A stretch of 10,354 nucleotides of DNA from Spirochaetota bacterium (GCA_029561505.1 JAKQXK010000300.1:1-10354); one strand, 5' to 3'; positions 1 through 7,285 are shown, numbered from the stretch's first letter. Numbers and translations: made by a program. The notes: generated by a model not told the origin, from the letters alone.

Positions 1-141
1 CGCAAGGGCGAGCGCGCCGCCAAAGAGCAGAAAAAAATAGGCAGGGTGAATGCGCGTCAGGCGCGCGAGCGATATACCGAGAAATCCGCCGGTGACGATT
101 AGCAGAAATGAAATGACTGTCAGCAGCTGCGGTTCGGGCAT
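1..141 (-). CDS. Integral membrane protein, N-terminal part only
   Basis: This is the first 47 codons of a minus-strand gene cut by the left edge of the window. It starts MPEPQLLTVISFLLIV and is mostly hydrophobic: one likely membrane helix spans about residues 6-25, a short basic stretch (ARLTRIHP) follows, and a second helix begins near residue 34. The ATG lies 7 nt after the glyQ stop codon. A purine-rich AAGGCGGG lies within the last codons of glyQ about 10-12 nt upstream of the ATG and can serve as ribosome-binding site. Translation is therefore probably coupled to glyQ. The family cannot be named from 47 residues. No stop interrupts the frame, and the hydrophobic pattern is coherent, so it is probably a real gene. 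Confidence 0.6.
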   Translation of the reverse strand, partial: MPEPQLLTVISFLLIVTGGFLGISLARLTRIHPAYFFLLFGGALALA

Positions 142-148
142 TTGCCGG

Positions 149-1030
149 TTAACCCGCCTTGTCTTTTGGCGTGGCCTGTTTCTCTTGTATCGCCACGTAA
201 CGTTCGGCGATACGCTGCGCCATGTGGCGAACGCGCGCGATGTATGTTTGCCTTTCAGTCGGCGAAACCGCGCCGCGCGCGTGCAGCAGATTAAACGTGT
301 GCGAACATTTCAACATATAGTCATATGCGGGAAAAACCAACGGTTCTTTTTCCCATGCGAGAATCGCCTTCGCCTCGGCCTCGTATTCGTCGAACCACTT
401 AAAAAGTTTTGCGGTGTCGGCGACTTCGAAGTTGTAATGCGAATATTCCCATTCGGTTTGCTTGTGAATGTCACCGTATTTCATGTCTTTGTTCCAGCTG
501 ATGTCGTAGATCGTTTCGACACCCTGCAGATACATCGCGAGGCGCTCAAGGCCATACGTGTATTCAACCGACACGGGTTTTAGCGGCAATGAACCGCATT
601 GCTGAAAGTAAGTGAACTGCGTGACTTCCATGCCGTTCAGCCAGACCTCCCACCCCAAACCCGACGCACCGAGCGTCGGTGATTCCCAGTCGTCTTGCAC
701 GAAACGGATGTCGTGTTCTTCGAGTTTAAAGCCGAGCGCCCGCAGGCTGCCCAGATAGACATCTTGCGCATCGGCCGGTGAAGGTTTCATGATCACCTGA
801 TACTGGTAATAGTGTTGCCCGCGATTAGGATTTTCCCCGTAACGGCCGTCGGTCGGTCGGCGAGACGGCTCGACATATGCCACGCGCCATGGCTTGGGGC
901 CCAAGACCCGCAGAAACGTGTGCGGGTTAAATGTGCCGGCACCGACCTCCATGTCGATACCCTGCGCGATCACGCAGCCCTGGTCGGCCCAGTATTTGTT
1001 TAGGGTGGCAATGATGTCCTGAAAATACAT
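149..1030 (-). CDS. glyQ: Glycyl-tRNA synthetase alpha subunit (GlyQ)
   Basis: This is the catalytic alpha subunit of the bacterial alpha2-beta2 glycyl-tRNA synthetase. It activates glycine with ATP and, with the GlyS beta subunit, charges tRNA-Gly in the cytoplasm. The 293 residues are close to the family length (about 300) and align end to end with E. coli GlyQ from memory. The near-invariant block [17 protein letters not shown] is at residues 54-70, DMEVGAGT at 26-33, [21 protein letters not shown] at about 124-144, and the class II motif 3 region [12 protein letters not shown] at 159-170. An in-frame TAA just upstream of the ATG rules out a longer form. No strong Shine-Dalgarno sequence is seen. 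The gene lies 46 nt after the proline iminopeptidase gene and 7 nt before a membrane protein gene. GlyS is not adjacent, although it commonly is in other bacteria. Confidence 0.97.
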   Translation of the reverse strand: MYFQDIIATLNKYWADQGCVIAQGIDMEVGAGTFNPHTFLRVLGPKPWRVAYVEPSRRPTDGRYGENPNRGQHYYQYQVIMKPSPADAQDVYLGSLRALGFKLEEHDIRFVQDDWESPTLGASGLGWEVWLNGMEVTQFTYFQQCGSLPLKPVSVEYTYGLERLAMYLQGVETIYDISWNKDMKYGDIHKQTEWEYSHYNFEVADTAKLFKWFDEYEAEAKAILAWEKEPLVFPAYDYMLKCSHTFNLLHARGAVSPTERQTYIARVRHMAQRIAERYVAIQEKQATPKDKAG

Positions 1031-1076
1031 GGGGTAGATTTACCACGGCGATACAGCGCGTCACGCGGTATGGTGG

Positions 1077-2018
1077 TCACTTCTTCTTATACCGATCTGT
1101 CGCCTCGATGAGCGCCGAGCGTATGCCCGGCTCAAACGCCGCATGGCCCGACGCCGGTACGATCGTCAGGCGCGCGCGCGGCATCTTCTCTTTCAGATCG
1201 AATGCGTTCTTGACCGGGCAGACGATGTCATACCGCCCGTGAATGATCTCGGCTGAAATATTCTGCAGTTTGTGAGCGTTGTTCAGCAGGTAGTTGTCTT
1301 CGGGAAAAAAGCAGTTGTGCATGAAGTAATGGCATTCGATGCGCGCGAGCGAGACGGCGATTTCGCCGAACTCGTGGTGCACGGCCTTGCTGGGCTCAAG
1401 ACAGATGGTCGCGCCCTCCCACTGGCTCCAGGCGCGCGCGGCTTCGAGGCGCACTTTTTTGTCGGGCGAAGTGAGCCGGCGATAGAACGCCGACAGCATA
1501 TCGTGGCGTTCGTTTTCGGGAATCACCTTCACATAGTCTTTCCAGAAATCGGGAAAAATCTGGTGCGCGCCATACTGGTAGAACCAGAGAATCTCTTCGT
1601 GGCGGCAGAGAAAAATGCCGCGCACGATCAGGTGCAAAATACGCTCGGGGTGGCTGATCGCGTAGGCGAGCGCGAGCGTGCTGCCCCACGAGCCGCCGAA
1701 TACCAGCCACTTCGAAACTTTGAGCTTTGCGCGTATCGCCTCGATGTCTGAGATTAAGTCCCAGATCGTATTTTCGCGCAGCTCAGCATAAGGTTTACTT
1801 TTGCCCGCACCGCGCTGGTCGAACAGAATGATGCGGTATTTTTCAGGGTTGAAGAACCGGCGGTGGTTGGGCGACAGACCCGCTCCCGGGCCGCCATGCA
1901 AGAAGAGGGCGGGTATCCCTTTCGGGTTGCCGCACTCTTCGACGTAGAGCGTGTGCAAATCTGACACCTTGAGGCTGTATTTCTTGACGTGCGAAATTTC
2001 AGGATATAGTTCTCTCAT
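1077..2018 (-). CDS. pip: Proline iminopeptidase (prolyl aminopeptidase, S33 family)
   Basis: This is an alpha/beta hydrolase that removes N-terminal proline from peptides, acting in the cytoplasm (no signal peptide). The 313 residues match the usual Pip length. The oxyanion-hole motif HGGPG is at residues 41-45, DQRGAGKS at 67-74, and the nucleophile elbow GGSWGS at 108-113 makes Ser110 the nucleophile. Asp264 (GRYDIVCP) and His292 (SGHAAFEP) complete the triad. The cap region keeps WSQWEGA (Glu201) and RIE (Glu228), glutamates that in characterised Pip enzymes bind the substrate amino group. This separates it from generic hydrolases. The ATG has a good ribosome-binding site (AAAGGTGA, 7 nt upstream) that overlaps the end of the upstream BtuF-like gene, 13 nt away, so the two are probably cotranscribed. 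Confidence 0.94.
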   Translation of the reverse strand: MRELYPEISHVKKYSLKVSDLHTLYVEECGNPKGIPALFLHGGPGAGLSPNHRRFFNPEKYRIILFDQRGAGKSKPYAELRENTIWDLISDIEAIRAKLKVSKWLVFGGSWGSTLALAYAISHPERILHLIVRGIFLCRHEEILWFYQYGAHQIFPDFWKDYVKVIPENERHDMLSAFYRRLTSPDKKVRLEAARAWSQWEGATICLEPSKAVHHEFGEIAVSLARIECHYFMHNCFFPEDNYLLNNAHKLQNISAEIIHGRYDIVCPVKNAFDLKEKMPRARLTIVPASGHAAFEPGIRSALIEATDRYKKK

Positions 2019-2031
2019 GTCTGTTTCACCT

Positions 2032-2826
2032 TTATTGTAAACTTGCGGGCAGTTCTTCGCCGTGAATCGCGGCGTAGATTCTGTTTATCCCGTCGATATA
2101 AAGCGCAGGGCCGGGCTGCAGAATTTCAGCAGACTCAATCTCAAAGAGTTTCTTGTTCACAACTGCCGAAACTTTTGTCAGCTCTCTCTGGCTGCGTATC
2201 CATTCGAAATCCACCGGTTTACCGCACCACGACCCAATGATAACCTCGGGGTTGTGCTTCTTCACCGCGGCGAGCGTGACGATGCGGTCTTTCGCCATCG
2301 CCGCAGCATGTCGGGCAAAAATATTTTCACCGCCGCAGATTTCGATGAGTTCTGAAACCCAGCCTATCGCGCTGATAACGGGTTCGTCCCATTCTTGAAA
2401 AAACACGCGCGGCCGTTTGCGACCAGCTGCCAGGCGGTGAATGCCCGCGACTTTGCGTTGCCAGTCAGCGATGAGTTTTTCTGCCAGAGCCTCTTTGCCC
2501 ACGAGCCGCGCCACCATCATGAGCGTGGCGTCAATCTCTGCGAGCGAGCGCTGGTTGGTCGTGAGAACGGTTAATCCTTCTTTTATTAGCTTCGCCGTCA
2601 GGTCTGCTTGAATGTCAGAAAAGCCGATCACCAGATCGGGTTTAAGCCCCTTGATTTTGCGGATATTCCCTGTTAAGAAAGCGCTGACTTTTGGTTTCTC
2701 TTTGGCCGCACGTGCGGGGCGCACAGTATACGCGCTGATGCCAACGATGCGCCGCTCTTCGCCCAAAAGATAGAGCCATTCGCAGGTTTCTTCGGTTAGG
2801 CAGACAATGCGTTCAGGACTTGCCAT
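2032..2826 (-). CDS. BtuF-like cobalamin/metal-complex binding protein, no signal peptide
   Basis: This is a two-lobed binding protein of the BtuF/FhuD class (Peripla_BP_2 fold). The 264-residue form starts MASPERIVCLTEETCEWLYLLG, the usual first beta strand and helix of the N-terminal lobe. Further family signs are LKPDLVIGFSDIQ (about 62-74), the long backbone helix around 105-125, ISAIGWVSELIEICGGENIFA (about 152-172, middle of the protein) and GSWCGKP near 200, a stretch also found in proteins annotated as cobalamin-binding. There is no signal peptide or lipobox, so as drawn it is cytoplasmic, which is unusual for a transporter component. A TTG at 2862 gives a 12-residue longer form that is also not a signal peptide. 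I prefer ATG 2826 because it meets the family start. It overlaps the enzyme I-like gene by 14 nt. No BtuC/BtuD gene is nearby, and the ligand is unproven. Confidence 0.78.
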   Translation of the reverse strand: MASPERIVCLTEETCEWLYLLGEERRIVGISAYTVRPARAAKEKPKVSAFLTGNIRKIKGLKPDLVIGFSDIQADLTAKLIKEGLTVLTTNQRSLAEIDATLMMVARLVGKEALAEKLIADWQRKVAGIHRLAAGRKRPRVFFQEWDEPVISAIGWVSELIEICGGENIFARHAAAMAKDRIVTLAAVKKHNPEVIIGSWCGKPVDFEWIRSQRELTKVSAVVNKKLFEIESAEILQPGPALYIDGINRIYAAIHGEELPASLQ

Positions 2827-4531
2827 AAAGAATTTCGAGCGCGAGTGAACGCGCAAACTCAACGCGCTTCGATTCGTCAGTTATCGCCAGAATTTTTCTG
2901 GCAAAGTCGGCATGGCCGGTGCCGCCGAGCGCCTGCACCATGTTGGCGACGATCGGCATACGGTGTGTGGGCACGGTAAAATCCCTGAAACCGAGACTCA
3001 CGAGATAAGCAAGCGCCCAGGGTTCGCCCGCAACTTCACCGCAGATTGTTAACGGTCGCCTCGTCGCCAGCGCCTTGAGTGTTTTGGCGAGAGTGGCGAA
3101 TGCGTCGCCCACAAGGGCGCGGTGCAGCGCCCCGGCATTTTCACGCCGTTCAGAAGCGAGCGAACTCAATAGGTCAGAAGTGCCGACATAAAAGAAATCA
3201 ACTTCATTCACCCAACGGTTTGCCGCGAGCACACCCGCGGCATTTTCGAGCATTGCGCCCAGTCTGAGCTTAACCGGTCTTTTGCCTGCAGTTAGCTCGG
3301 CGATCTGAGTTTTGACCGCAGTTATTTCGTAACGCTCAGACACAAATGGCAAAAGTATGTTAACCTGCGATTGTGTTTCCCGCGCCGCGCGCATCAGCGC
3401 ACCGAGCTGATTCGCCAGCACCTTCGGTTCGTGCAGCAAAAAGCGGATGCCGCGCAGCTCGCGGTTAGCATCGATTGCGGCGCTGTTCAGAAAATTCTTG
3501 TCATCAGAAAAATCGAATAACCGATAGGTGACGTCGAGCTGCGGAAAATCACGCATCACGTGTTCATATTGCTTTTGCAGAGCGCGCAGCGAAGGCATTT
3601 CGCGCGCTTCGCTCACCTGGTATTCAGTACGATATAGGCCAATGCGCTGCTTTGCCACAGGCGCGCGTTGCAATTCGTTCATAAAATGCAGCGTACCCGA
3701 AAATTGTACATTGACGCCGGCCCCCAATTTCGCCGTGATTGACCATTTCTGCGCACCGTCGTCGGGTACGCTCTCAACAAATCGCGCGCTACGTTTCGGG
3801 TTGAGTACAATGTAACCGATATCGGCATCGAGCAGCAGTGAGACCGGTTTCTTCAGCCGAAAGAAGCGCGCGTCGCTGACCGAAACGCACGGAATGCGCA
3901 TTGCCCGCAGCATCACGAGTTCATGCGCTGTATCGCTCGTTTCGCCGATGATTATACCGCGTGCTCCGGCGCGTTTCAGCGCGAGCACTTCGCTGACCGT
4001 CAGTTTCGGGGCCGCGACTATCGTAACGCCTTCGGGCAGCTTCATCTCTTGTTGCAGCCCGAGAAAAAACTGAATGCGGCGCTTCATGTCGCTCATGTCT
4101 TTCAGAAAGTGGCGATTCTGGGGTTTGCCGTCAAACCGGGATGGCGCCGCCTCAAAGCTGAACTGGCGCGAAATCATCGTAATCACGGCGCCGAGCGCCG
4201 CAGCCGCGGTAGCACTGGTATTAAAGATGCGGTTCTTGATCTCGCCCAGAAAATAGGGGTCTTCAAGCGTCATCAGGTGAGACTCGAGTACGTCGATCGC
4301 ATCGTCGATGGCGAAGATCTCACCGGGGTTGCGCTTGCGGCGGTCGAGCATCATCTTTTTTTCACCCGCGAGCTGCAGCTGCGCCGAGCGCAGCGCGCTC
4401 TTGAACGTGCGGTATTCGCTGCGGGGGTTAACGTCTTGCCGGTCGTCGGCCACGAAGCGCTCGCGTCTGAACTCCGCGGCTATGCCGCGAATTCTGCCGG
4501 GAAAAATGCTTTTGGCCCTGATATGTCGCAT
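2813..4531 (-). CDS. ptsI: PTS enzyme I-like PEP-protein phosphotransferase, divergent
   Basis: This resembles enzyme I, which autophosphorylates on histidine with PEP and passes the phosphate to HPr at the head of the sugar or regulatory PTS. The 572 residues equal the usual length. The order is conserved: an N-terminal swivel strand (about 1-20), the helical HPr-binding part (about 70-125, with DVLESHLMTLEDPYF), the phosphohistidine domain (about 170-220) and the PEP-binding barrel (about 265-550). Aligned by eye with E. coli, these are kept: active His203, PEP-contact arginines Arg301, Arg337 and Arg463, metal ligands Glu429 and Asp453, and Cys497 in ICGEVAGE. The loop before the histidine reads ETSDTAH instead of the normal EGGRTSH, and GTNDL is GTSDL. 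There is no GAF domain, so it is not PtsP. No HPr or EII gene is near. It is the first gene of the minus-strand run. Activity is likely but uncertain. Confidence 0.85.
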   Translation of the reverse strand: MRHIRAKSIFPGRIRGIAAEFRRERFVADDRQDVNPRSEYRTFKSALRSAQLQLAGEKKMMLDRRKRNPGEIFAIDDAIDVLESHLMTLEDPYFLGEIKNRIFNTSATAAAALGAVITMISRQFSFEAAPSRFDGKPQNRHFLKDMSDMKRRIQFFLGLQQEMKLPEGVTIVAAPKLTVSEVLALKRAGARGIIIGETSDTAHELVMLRAMRIPCVSVSDARFFRLKKPVSLLLDADIGYIVLNPKRSARFVESVPDDGAQKWSITAKLGAGVNVQFSGTLHFMNELQRAPVAKQRIGLYRTEYQVSEAREMPSLRALQKQYEHVMRDFPQLDVTYRLFDFSDDKNFLNSAAIDANRELRGIRFLLHEPKVLANQLGALMRAARETQSQVNILLPFVSERYEITAVKTQIAELTAGKRPVKLRLGAMLENAAGVLAANRWVNEVDFFYVGTSDLLSSLASERRENAGALHRALVGDAFATLAKTLKALATRRPLTICGEVAGEPWALAYLVSLGFRDFTVPTHRMPIVANMVQALGGTGHADFARKILAITDESKRVEFARSLALEILYGKS

Positions 4532-4547
4532 TCGTTGAACGTTTTTA

Positions 4548-4571
4548 GGCCCCGGAAATTGCCACCGGGCC
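4548..4571. other. GC-rich inverted repeat just upstream of the enzyme I-like gene
   Basis: The arms GGCCCCGG (4548-4555) and CCGGGCC (4565-4571) pair over 7 bp with one bulged C and a 9-nt loop. The nearer arm ends 16 nt upstream of the ATG at 4531, so the hairpin would lie in the 5' leader of the minus-strand mRNA. No T-run follows it on either strand in the direction of transcription, so it is not a standard intrinsic terminator. It could be a leader structure or protein site, or chance in GC-rich DNA. Confidence 0.3.
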
Positions 4572-4720
4572 GTGAATCTGCTCAGACTGCGTTTTCACCG
4601 GTAACGTACACCAGAAAACGCGTGCGGCGCGTGCAAGATTGCCCCGTCAGCGACACCTCATTCTGAGGCATGGCAGAAAATCACCTAAAAAAGAGACATA
4701 TTATTACCGATATTTGAGCT

Positions 4721-5737
4721 ATGCCACGGGTGGGTAAGTCTGTTCTTTTGTTGCTGTTGGTCGGCCTTGCGGCCGCCGACGCCGCCTCATGGCGCAACAA
4801 CAAGGTCGACCACCACGGCAACGCGACCGAAAACTTCAGCGCGAGCGGGCTGAAGCTTTATGTCACTGCGCAACGTCTGCGGTTTGCCCGCAACGACGAG
4901 GTGGCCTTTCAGGCTTCGCTGGTCAACGAGGGGGCATATCCCGTAACGGTATACCTGCATGAGAATCCATTGAAAAACTTCACGATCATTGCACGCGACG
5001 CAGACGGGCGATCGCTCAATGTTAAAGAAGAAATGTATTTTCAAGGCTCAAAAGATTACCGCGACCCGCACCACACCCGCTACACGGGCGAAATGTACCC
5101 GATGCGCAAGCTGATTCTGCACGCCGGCGAAAAGTACGAAAAGCGCATCCGTCTGGCCGATTATGTCGACTTCAACTCATTCTCAGAAAAAGTGCGCGAC
5201 CTGCACGTGACGGCGCATTTTTATCCGAACCCGGTGCAGGCAGAACGCTATTTTCTGGCTTCTTCAACGTCGCTGAACCTCATCTATGACCAGACGCGCG
5301 AGGTGCCCAAAGAGCGCGATAATCTGAACGACGCATCGACAGAAACGCTGAAGGTCAGTGCACGCGAAATTGTTTATCTGATGCTTTCGGCCGAATACAC
5401 GCGCGACTGGTCGCAATATTTTAAGTACCTGTCGCTGCGCGACATTGTGCGCGACTACCCTGAATTCATGCGCCTCTATGCGCAAGATTCTACCGAGTTG
5501 CAGACCAGAGCCTTGGCGGAGTTCAGAAAGTACCTGAGCGGGCGCGGCTATCACAAATTGATACGGTTTCGCGTACTCGCGGGCGAAAGCCGTGAAACCG
5601 CCGACACTGCGCAGGTTAGGGTTCGCGCAAGGCGCGACGTCGAAGGTTTTGAGCGGGAATATCTGACTACATATTATTTGACGAAGCGCGATGCCTTATG
5701 GCAAATCACAGGCGTTGAGTCACGGCTGGCGGATTGA
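4721..5737 (+). CDS. Exported protein of unknown function
   Basis: I do not recognise this 338-residue protein. It begins with a clear Sec signal peptide: a basic start (MPRVGKS), a Leu-rich core at about 8-16 and a small-residue region (AAADAAS) giving cleavage near residue 21-22. There is no cysteine there, so it is not a lipoprotein. Residues about 43-165 look beta-rich, with alternating strands and the phrase ASLVNEGAYPVTVYL, reminiscent of Ig-like domains such as BsuPI. A charged helical section follows (about 195-280), then a short alpha+beta end (about 285-335, ending TYYLTKRDALWQITGVESRLAD) reminiscent of NTF2-like folds. Both fold suggestions are inference. The ribosome-binding site is weak (TTGAG close to the ATG). 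The gene ends 43 nt before fliM on the same strand, so they may be cotranscribed. A periplasmic role is expected. Confidence 0.8.
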   Translation: MPRVGKSVLLLLLVGLAAADAASWRNNKVDHHGNATENFSASGLKLYVTAQRLRFARNDEVAFQASLVNEGAYPVTVYLHENPLKNFTIIARDADGRSLNVKEEMYFQGSKDYRDPHHTRYTGEMYPMRKLILHAGEKYEKRIRLADYVDFNSFSEKVRDLHVTAHFYPNPVQAERYFLASSTSLNLIYDQTREVPKERDNLNDASTETLKVSAREIVYLMLSAEYTRDWSQYFKYLSLRDIVRDYPEFMRLYAQDSTELQTRALAEFRKYLSGRGYHKLIRFRVLAGESRETADTAQVRVRARRDVEGFEREYLTTYYLTKRDALWQITGVESRLAD

Positions 5738-5768
5738 TTTTGATCGCAGGGAAAAATTACGGCGTTTG

Positions 5769-5774
5769 TAAGGA
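5769..5774 (+). promoter_or_regulatory. Ribosome-binding site of fliM
   Basis: TAAGGA lies 6 nt upstream of the fliM ATG at 5781, a good Shine-Dalgarno match and spacing. It fixes the start at 5781, which also gives the expected conserved N-terminus. Confidence 0.75.
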
Positions 5775-5780
5775 ACCACT

Positions 5781-6809
5781 ATGACTGATATCTTATCACA
5801 AGACGAAATAGACCAGTTACTCTCGGCGATTTCGTCGGGCGATGCTCAGCAAGAAGACTTTTCTGCAACGCAGGCAGAGCAGAAAAAAGTAAAAATTTAC
5901 GACTTCAAGCGACCTGACAAATTCTCGAAAGACCAGATTCGTACAGTTCAAATGATGCACGAAACGTTCGCGCGTCTGACGACGACAGCTCTTTCGGCGA
6001 AACTGCGCGCGATGGTGTCAGTGCACGTTCAGTCGGTTGACCAGCTGACGTATGAAGAATTTATCCGCTCGATACCCAACCCAACGACCCTGTCGCTTAT
6101 CAACATGGACCCACTTAAAGGTTCGGCGATTCTTGAGGTCGACCCATCGATCACATTTACCATTATCGACCGTCTTTTTGGCGGGGCGGGTGAACACGCA
6201 AAACTCACGCGCGAACTCACCGACATCGAAATGTCGGTCGTTGAAGGTATTATCGTTCATATTCTTGGCAACCTGCGTGAAGCATGGTCGACGGTTATTG
6301 ACCTAAGGCCACGTCTGGGTACGATAGAAACCAACCCGCAGTTCGCGCAGATCGTTCCACCAAATGAAATGGTGATGCTGATTACGCTCGAAACAAAGAT
6401 CGGCGAATCTGAAGGTATGATGAATCTTTGTATTCCCTATATTACGATCGAGCCGATTATTCAGAAACTCTCGGCGCAATACTGGTTCTCATCGATTCGT
6501 CGTGGTGAAAGTGAAGTCAACCGCACGATGATTCAGAGCCGCCTCGATAATGTACAGGTTCAGATTTCGGTTGAGATCGGCACCGTTAGCCTTGGCTTCA
6601 AAGACATCATGAACCTTAAGGTTGGCAATATCATCAAGATGCCAAAAACGACGGTGCGCGAAGAATTCACGTTCAAGGTAGAAGAGCGTGCTAAATTCAA
6701 GTGCCGCCCGGGACGCATAGGCTCTCGTTTGGCGGTGCAGATCGGCGAACCAGTCGTCGATATACCAGACGAACTGCTGATCGGTAACCGCAGCGAAGAA
6801 GAGGCATAA
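5781..6809 (+). CDS. fliM: Flagellar motor switch protein FliM
   Basis: FliM is the middle part of the flagellar C-ring (switch complex). It binds phosphorylated CheY, FliG and FliN to set rotation direction. The 342 residues match the family. The N-terminal CheY-binding peptide LSQDEIDQLLSAISSGD is at residues 5-21. The CheC/FliX-like middle domain spans about 45-235 and carries the FliG-contacting loop GGAG at 134-137 (from RLFGGAGEHAKLT). The C-terminal SpoA domain, which pairs with FliN, spans about 250-325. No break or missing region is seen. FliM follows an exported protein of unknown function by 43 nt, and a stem-loop follows it. No fliL, fliN or other flagellar gene is visible here, so this copy stands outside a flagellar operon, at least within the window. 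Confidence 0.97.
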   Translation: MTDILSQDEIDQLLSAISSGDAQQEDFSATQAEQKKVKIYDFKRPDKFSKDQIRTVQMMHETFARLTTTALSAKLRAMVSVHVQSVDQLTYEEFIRSIPNPTTLSLINMDPLKGSAILEVDPSITFTIIDRLFGGAGEHAKLTRELTDIEMSVVEGIIVHILGNLREAWSTVIDLRPRLGTIETNPQFAQIVPPNEMVMLITLETKIGESEGMMNLCIPYITIEPIIQKLSAQYWFSSIRRGESEVNRTMIQSRLDNVQVQISVEIGTVSLGFKDIMNLKVGNIIKMPKTTVREEFTFKVEERAKFKCRPGRIGSRLAVQIGEPVVDIPDELLIGNRSEEEA

Positions 6810-6821
6810 GCACGCCCAGAG

Positions 6822-6847
6822 CCCGGCTTCGCAGGGGCGCAGCCGGG
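6822..6847. terminator. GC-rich stem-loop between convergent genes, possible bidirectional terminator
   Basis: CCCGGCT (6822-6828) pairs perfectly with AGCCGGG (6841-6847). After one T/C mismatch, CGC pairs with GCG around an AGGG loop, giving a strong 10-bp stem. It starts 13 nt after the fliM stop and lies 17 nt past the stop of the converging gene, where a shared terminator is expected. Neither side has a T-run, so it may help termination or protect mRNA ends rather than be a classic intrinsic terminator. An imperfect inverted repeat of the form GCGG...AAGGG/CCCTT...CCGC follows at about 6850-6873, spanning the minus-strand stop. Confidence 0.45.
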
Positions 6848-6863
6848 TTGCGGTAAAGGGCCC

Positions 6864-7211
6864 TTATTGCCGCGTCAGCGTCTCGCGGCCTTTGCCGCCG
6901 GGGCCCCATTTACCTTTCAATACAGCCCCATCGTCTTTAACTTTATAAACAACCGGGTCAGGTTCACCCCAGTCGACAGTGAGTGTATCGCCCGAGAGTG
7001 TGCCGGTACCTGAATACTGGCTTTCACCGATGGTCCAGTTGAAGGTATAACCCGAGTTCGCATCGCCAGAAATCACAACGGTTCCCTGGTACCGGCCGCT
7101 GCCATTGGGGTTCTTGCCTTCGCACGTATACGTGCCGCCAATGCCGTCTGCATAGAGCGACGCCACAGGTGCTAGAAATGCGCAGAGCGCTATAAGCATC
7201 ATTTTTTTCAT
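6864..7211 (-). CDS. Small secreted beta-rich protein of unknown function
   Basis: This is a 115-residue precursor with a clear signal peptide (MKKMMLIALCAFLAPVASLYA, cleavage after about residue 21). It leaves a mature protein of about 94 residues, rich in Gly, Thr and Tyr. The mature part alternates short strands and turns (GTYTCEGKNPNGSG, YQGTVVISG, YTFNWTIG, YSGTGTLSGDTLTVDWG, VVYKVKDDGAVLKGKWG), suggesting one small beta-barrel or sandwich. Similar short periplasmic proteins occur in many bacteria under uninformative names, and I assign no function. I chose ATG 7211 over an upstream start at 7337 because it has a consensus AGGAGG ribosome-binding site and opens directly into the signal peptide. 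The upstream extension would bury both and would cover the promoter. The gene converges with fliM and diverges from miaB. Confidence 0.82.
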   Translation of the reverse strand: MKKMMLIALCAFLAPVASLYADGIGGTYTCEGKNPNGSGRYQGTVVISGDANSGYTFNWTIGESQYSGTGTLSGDTLTVDWGEPDPVVYKVKDDGAVLKGKWGPGGKGRETLTRQ

Positions 7212-7221
7212 AGTCGGATAT

Positions 7222-7227
7222 CCTCCT
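7222..7227 (-). promoter_or_regulatory. Strong ribosome-binding site for the small secreted protein
   Basis: The minus strand reads AGGAGG 10 nt upstream of the ATG at 7211. It is the best Shine-Dalgarno sequence in the window and decides the start codon of this gene. Confidence 0.8.
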
Positions 7228-7285
7228 GAAACGAGGGCAGGCCGCTGTTGCGTCTCTGCCTCAGCGGGGGTCTGCCGCGGCCGCG

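Noticed and set aside
50..583. 177-codon plus-strand frame
   Set aside because: It is antisense to glyQ, which is certain, and its Phe/Val/Arg-rich product has no domain pattern.
1272..1751. Plus-strand and minus-strand alternative frames inside pip
   Set aside because: Pip has its full catalytic triad and length in its own frame, so these are shadows.
3923..4666. 247-codon open frame on the plus strand
   Set aside because: It lies antisense to most of the enzyme I-like gene, is rich in Arg and His with no recognisable domain, and reflects the GC-biased codon pattern of the real gene.
4671..4704. Promoter for the exported protein using TATTAT at 4699-4704
   Set aside because: No acceptable -35 box lies 16-18 nt upstream, and the implied leader would be only about 10 nt.
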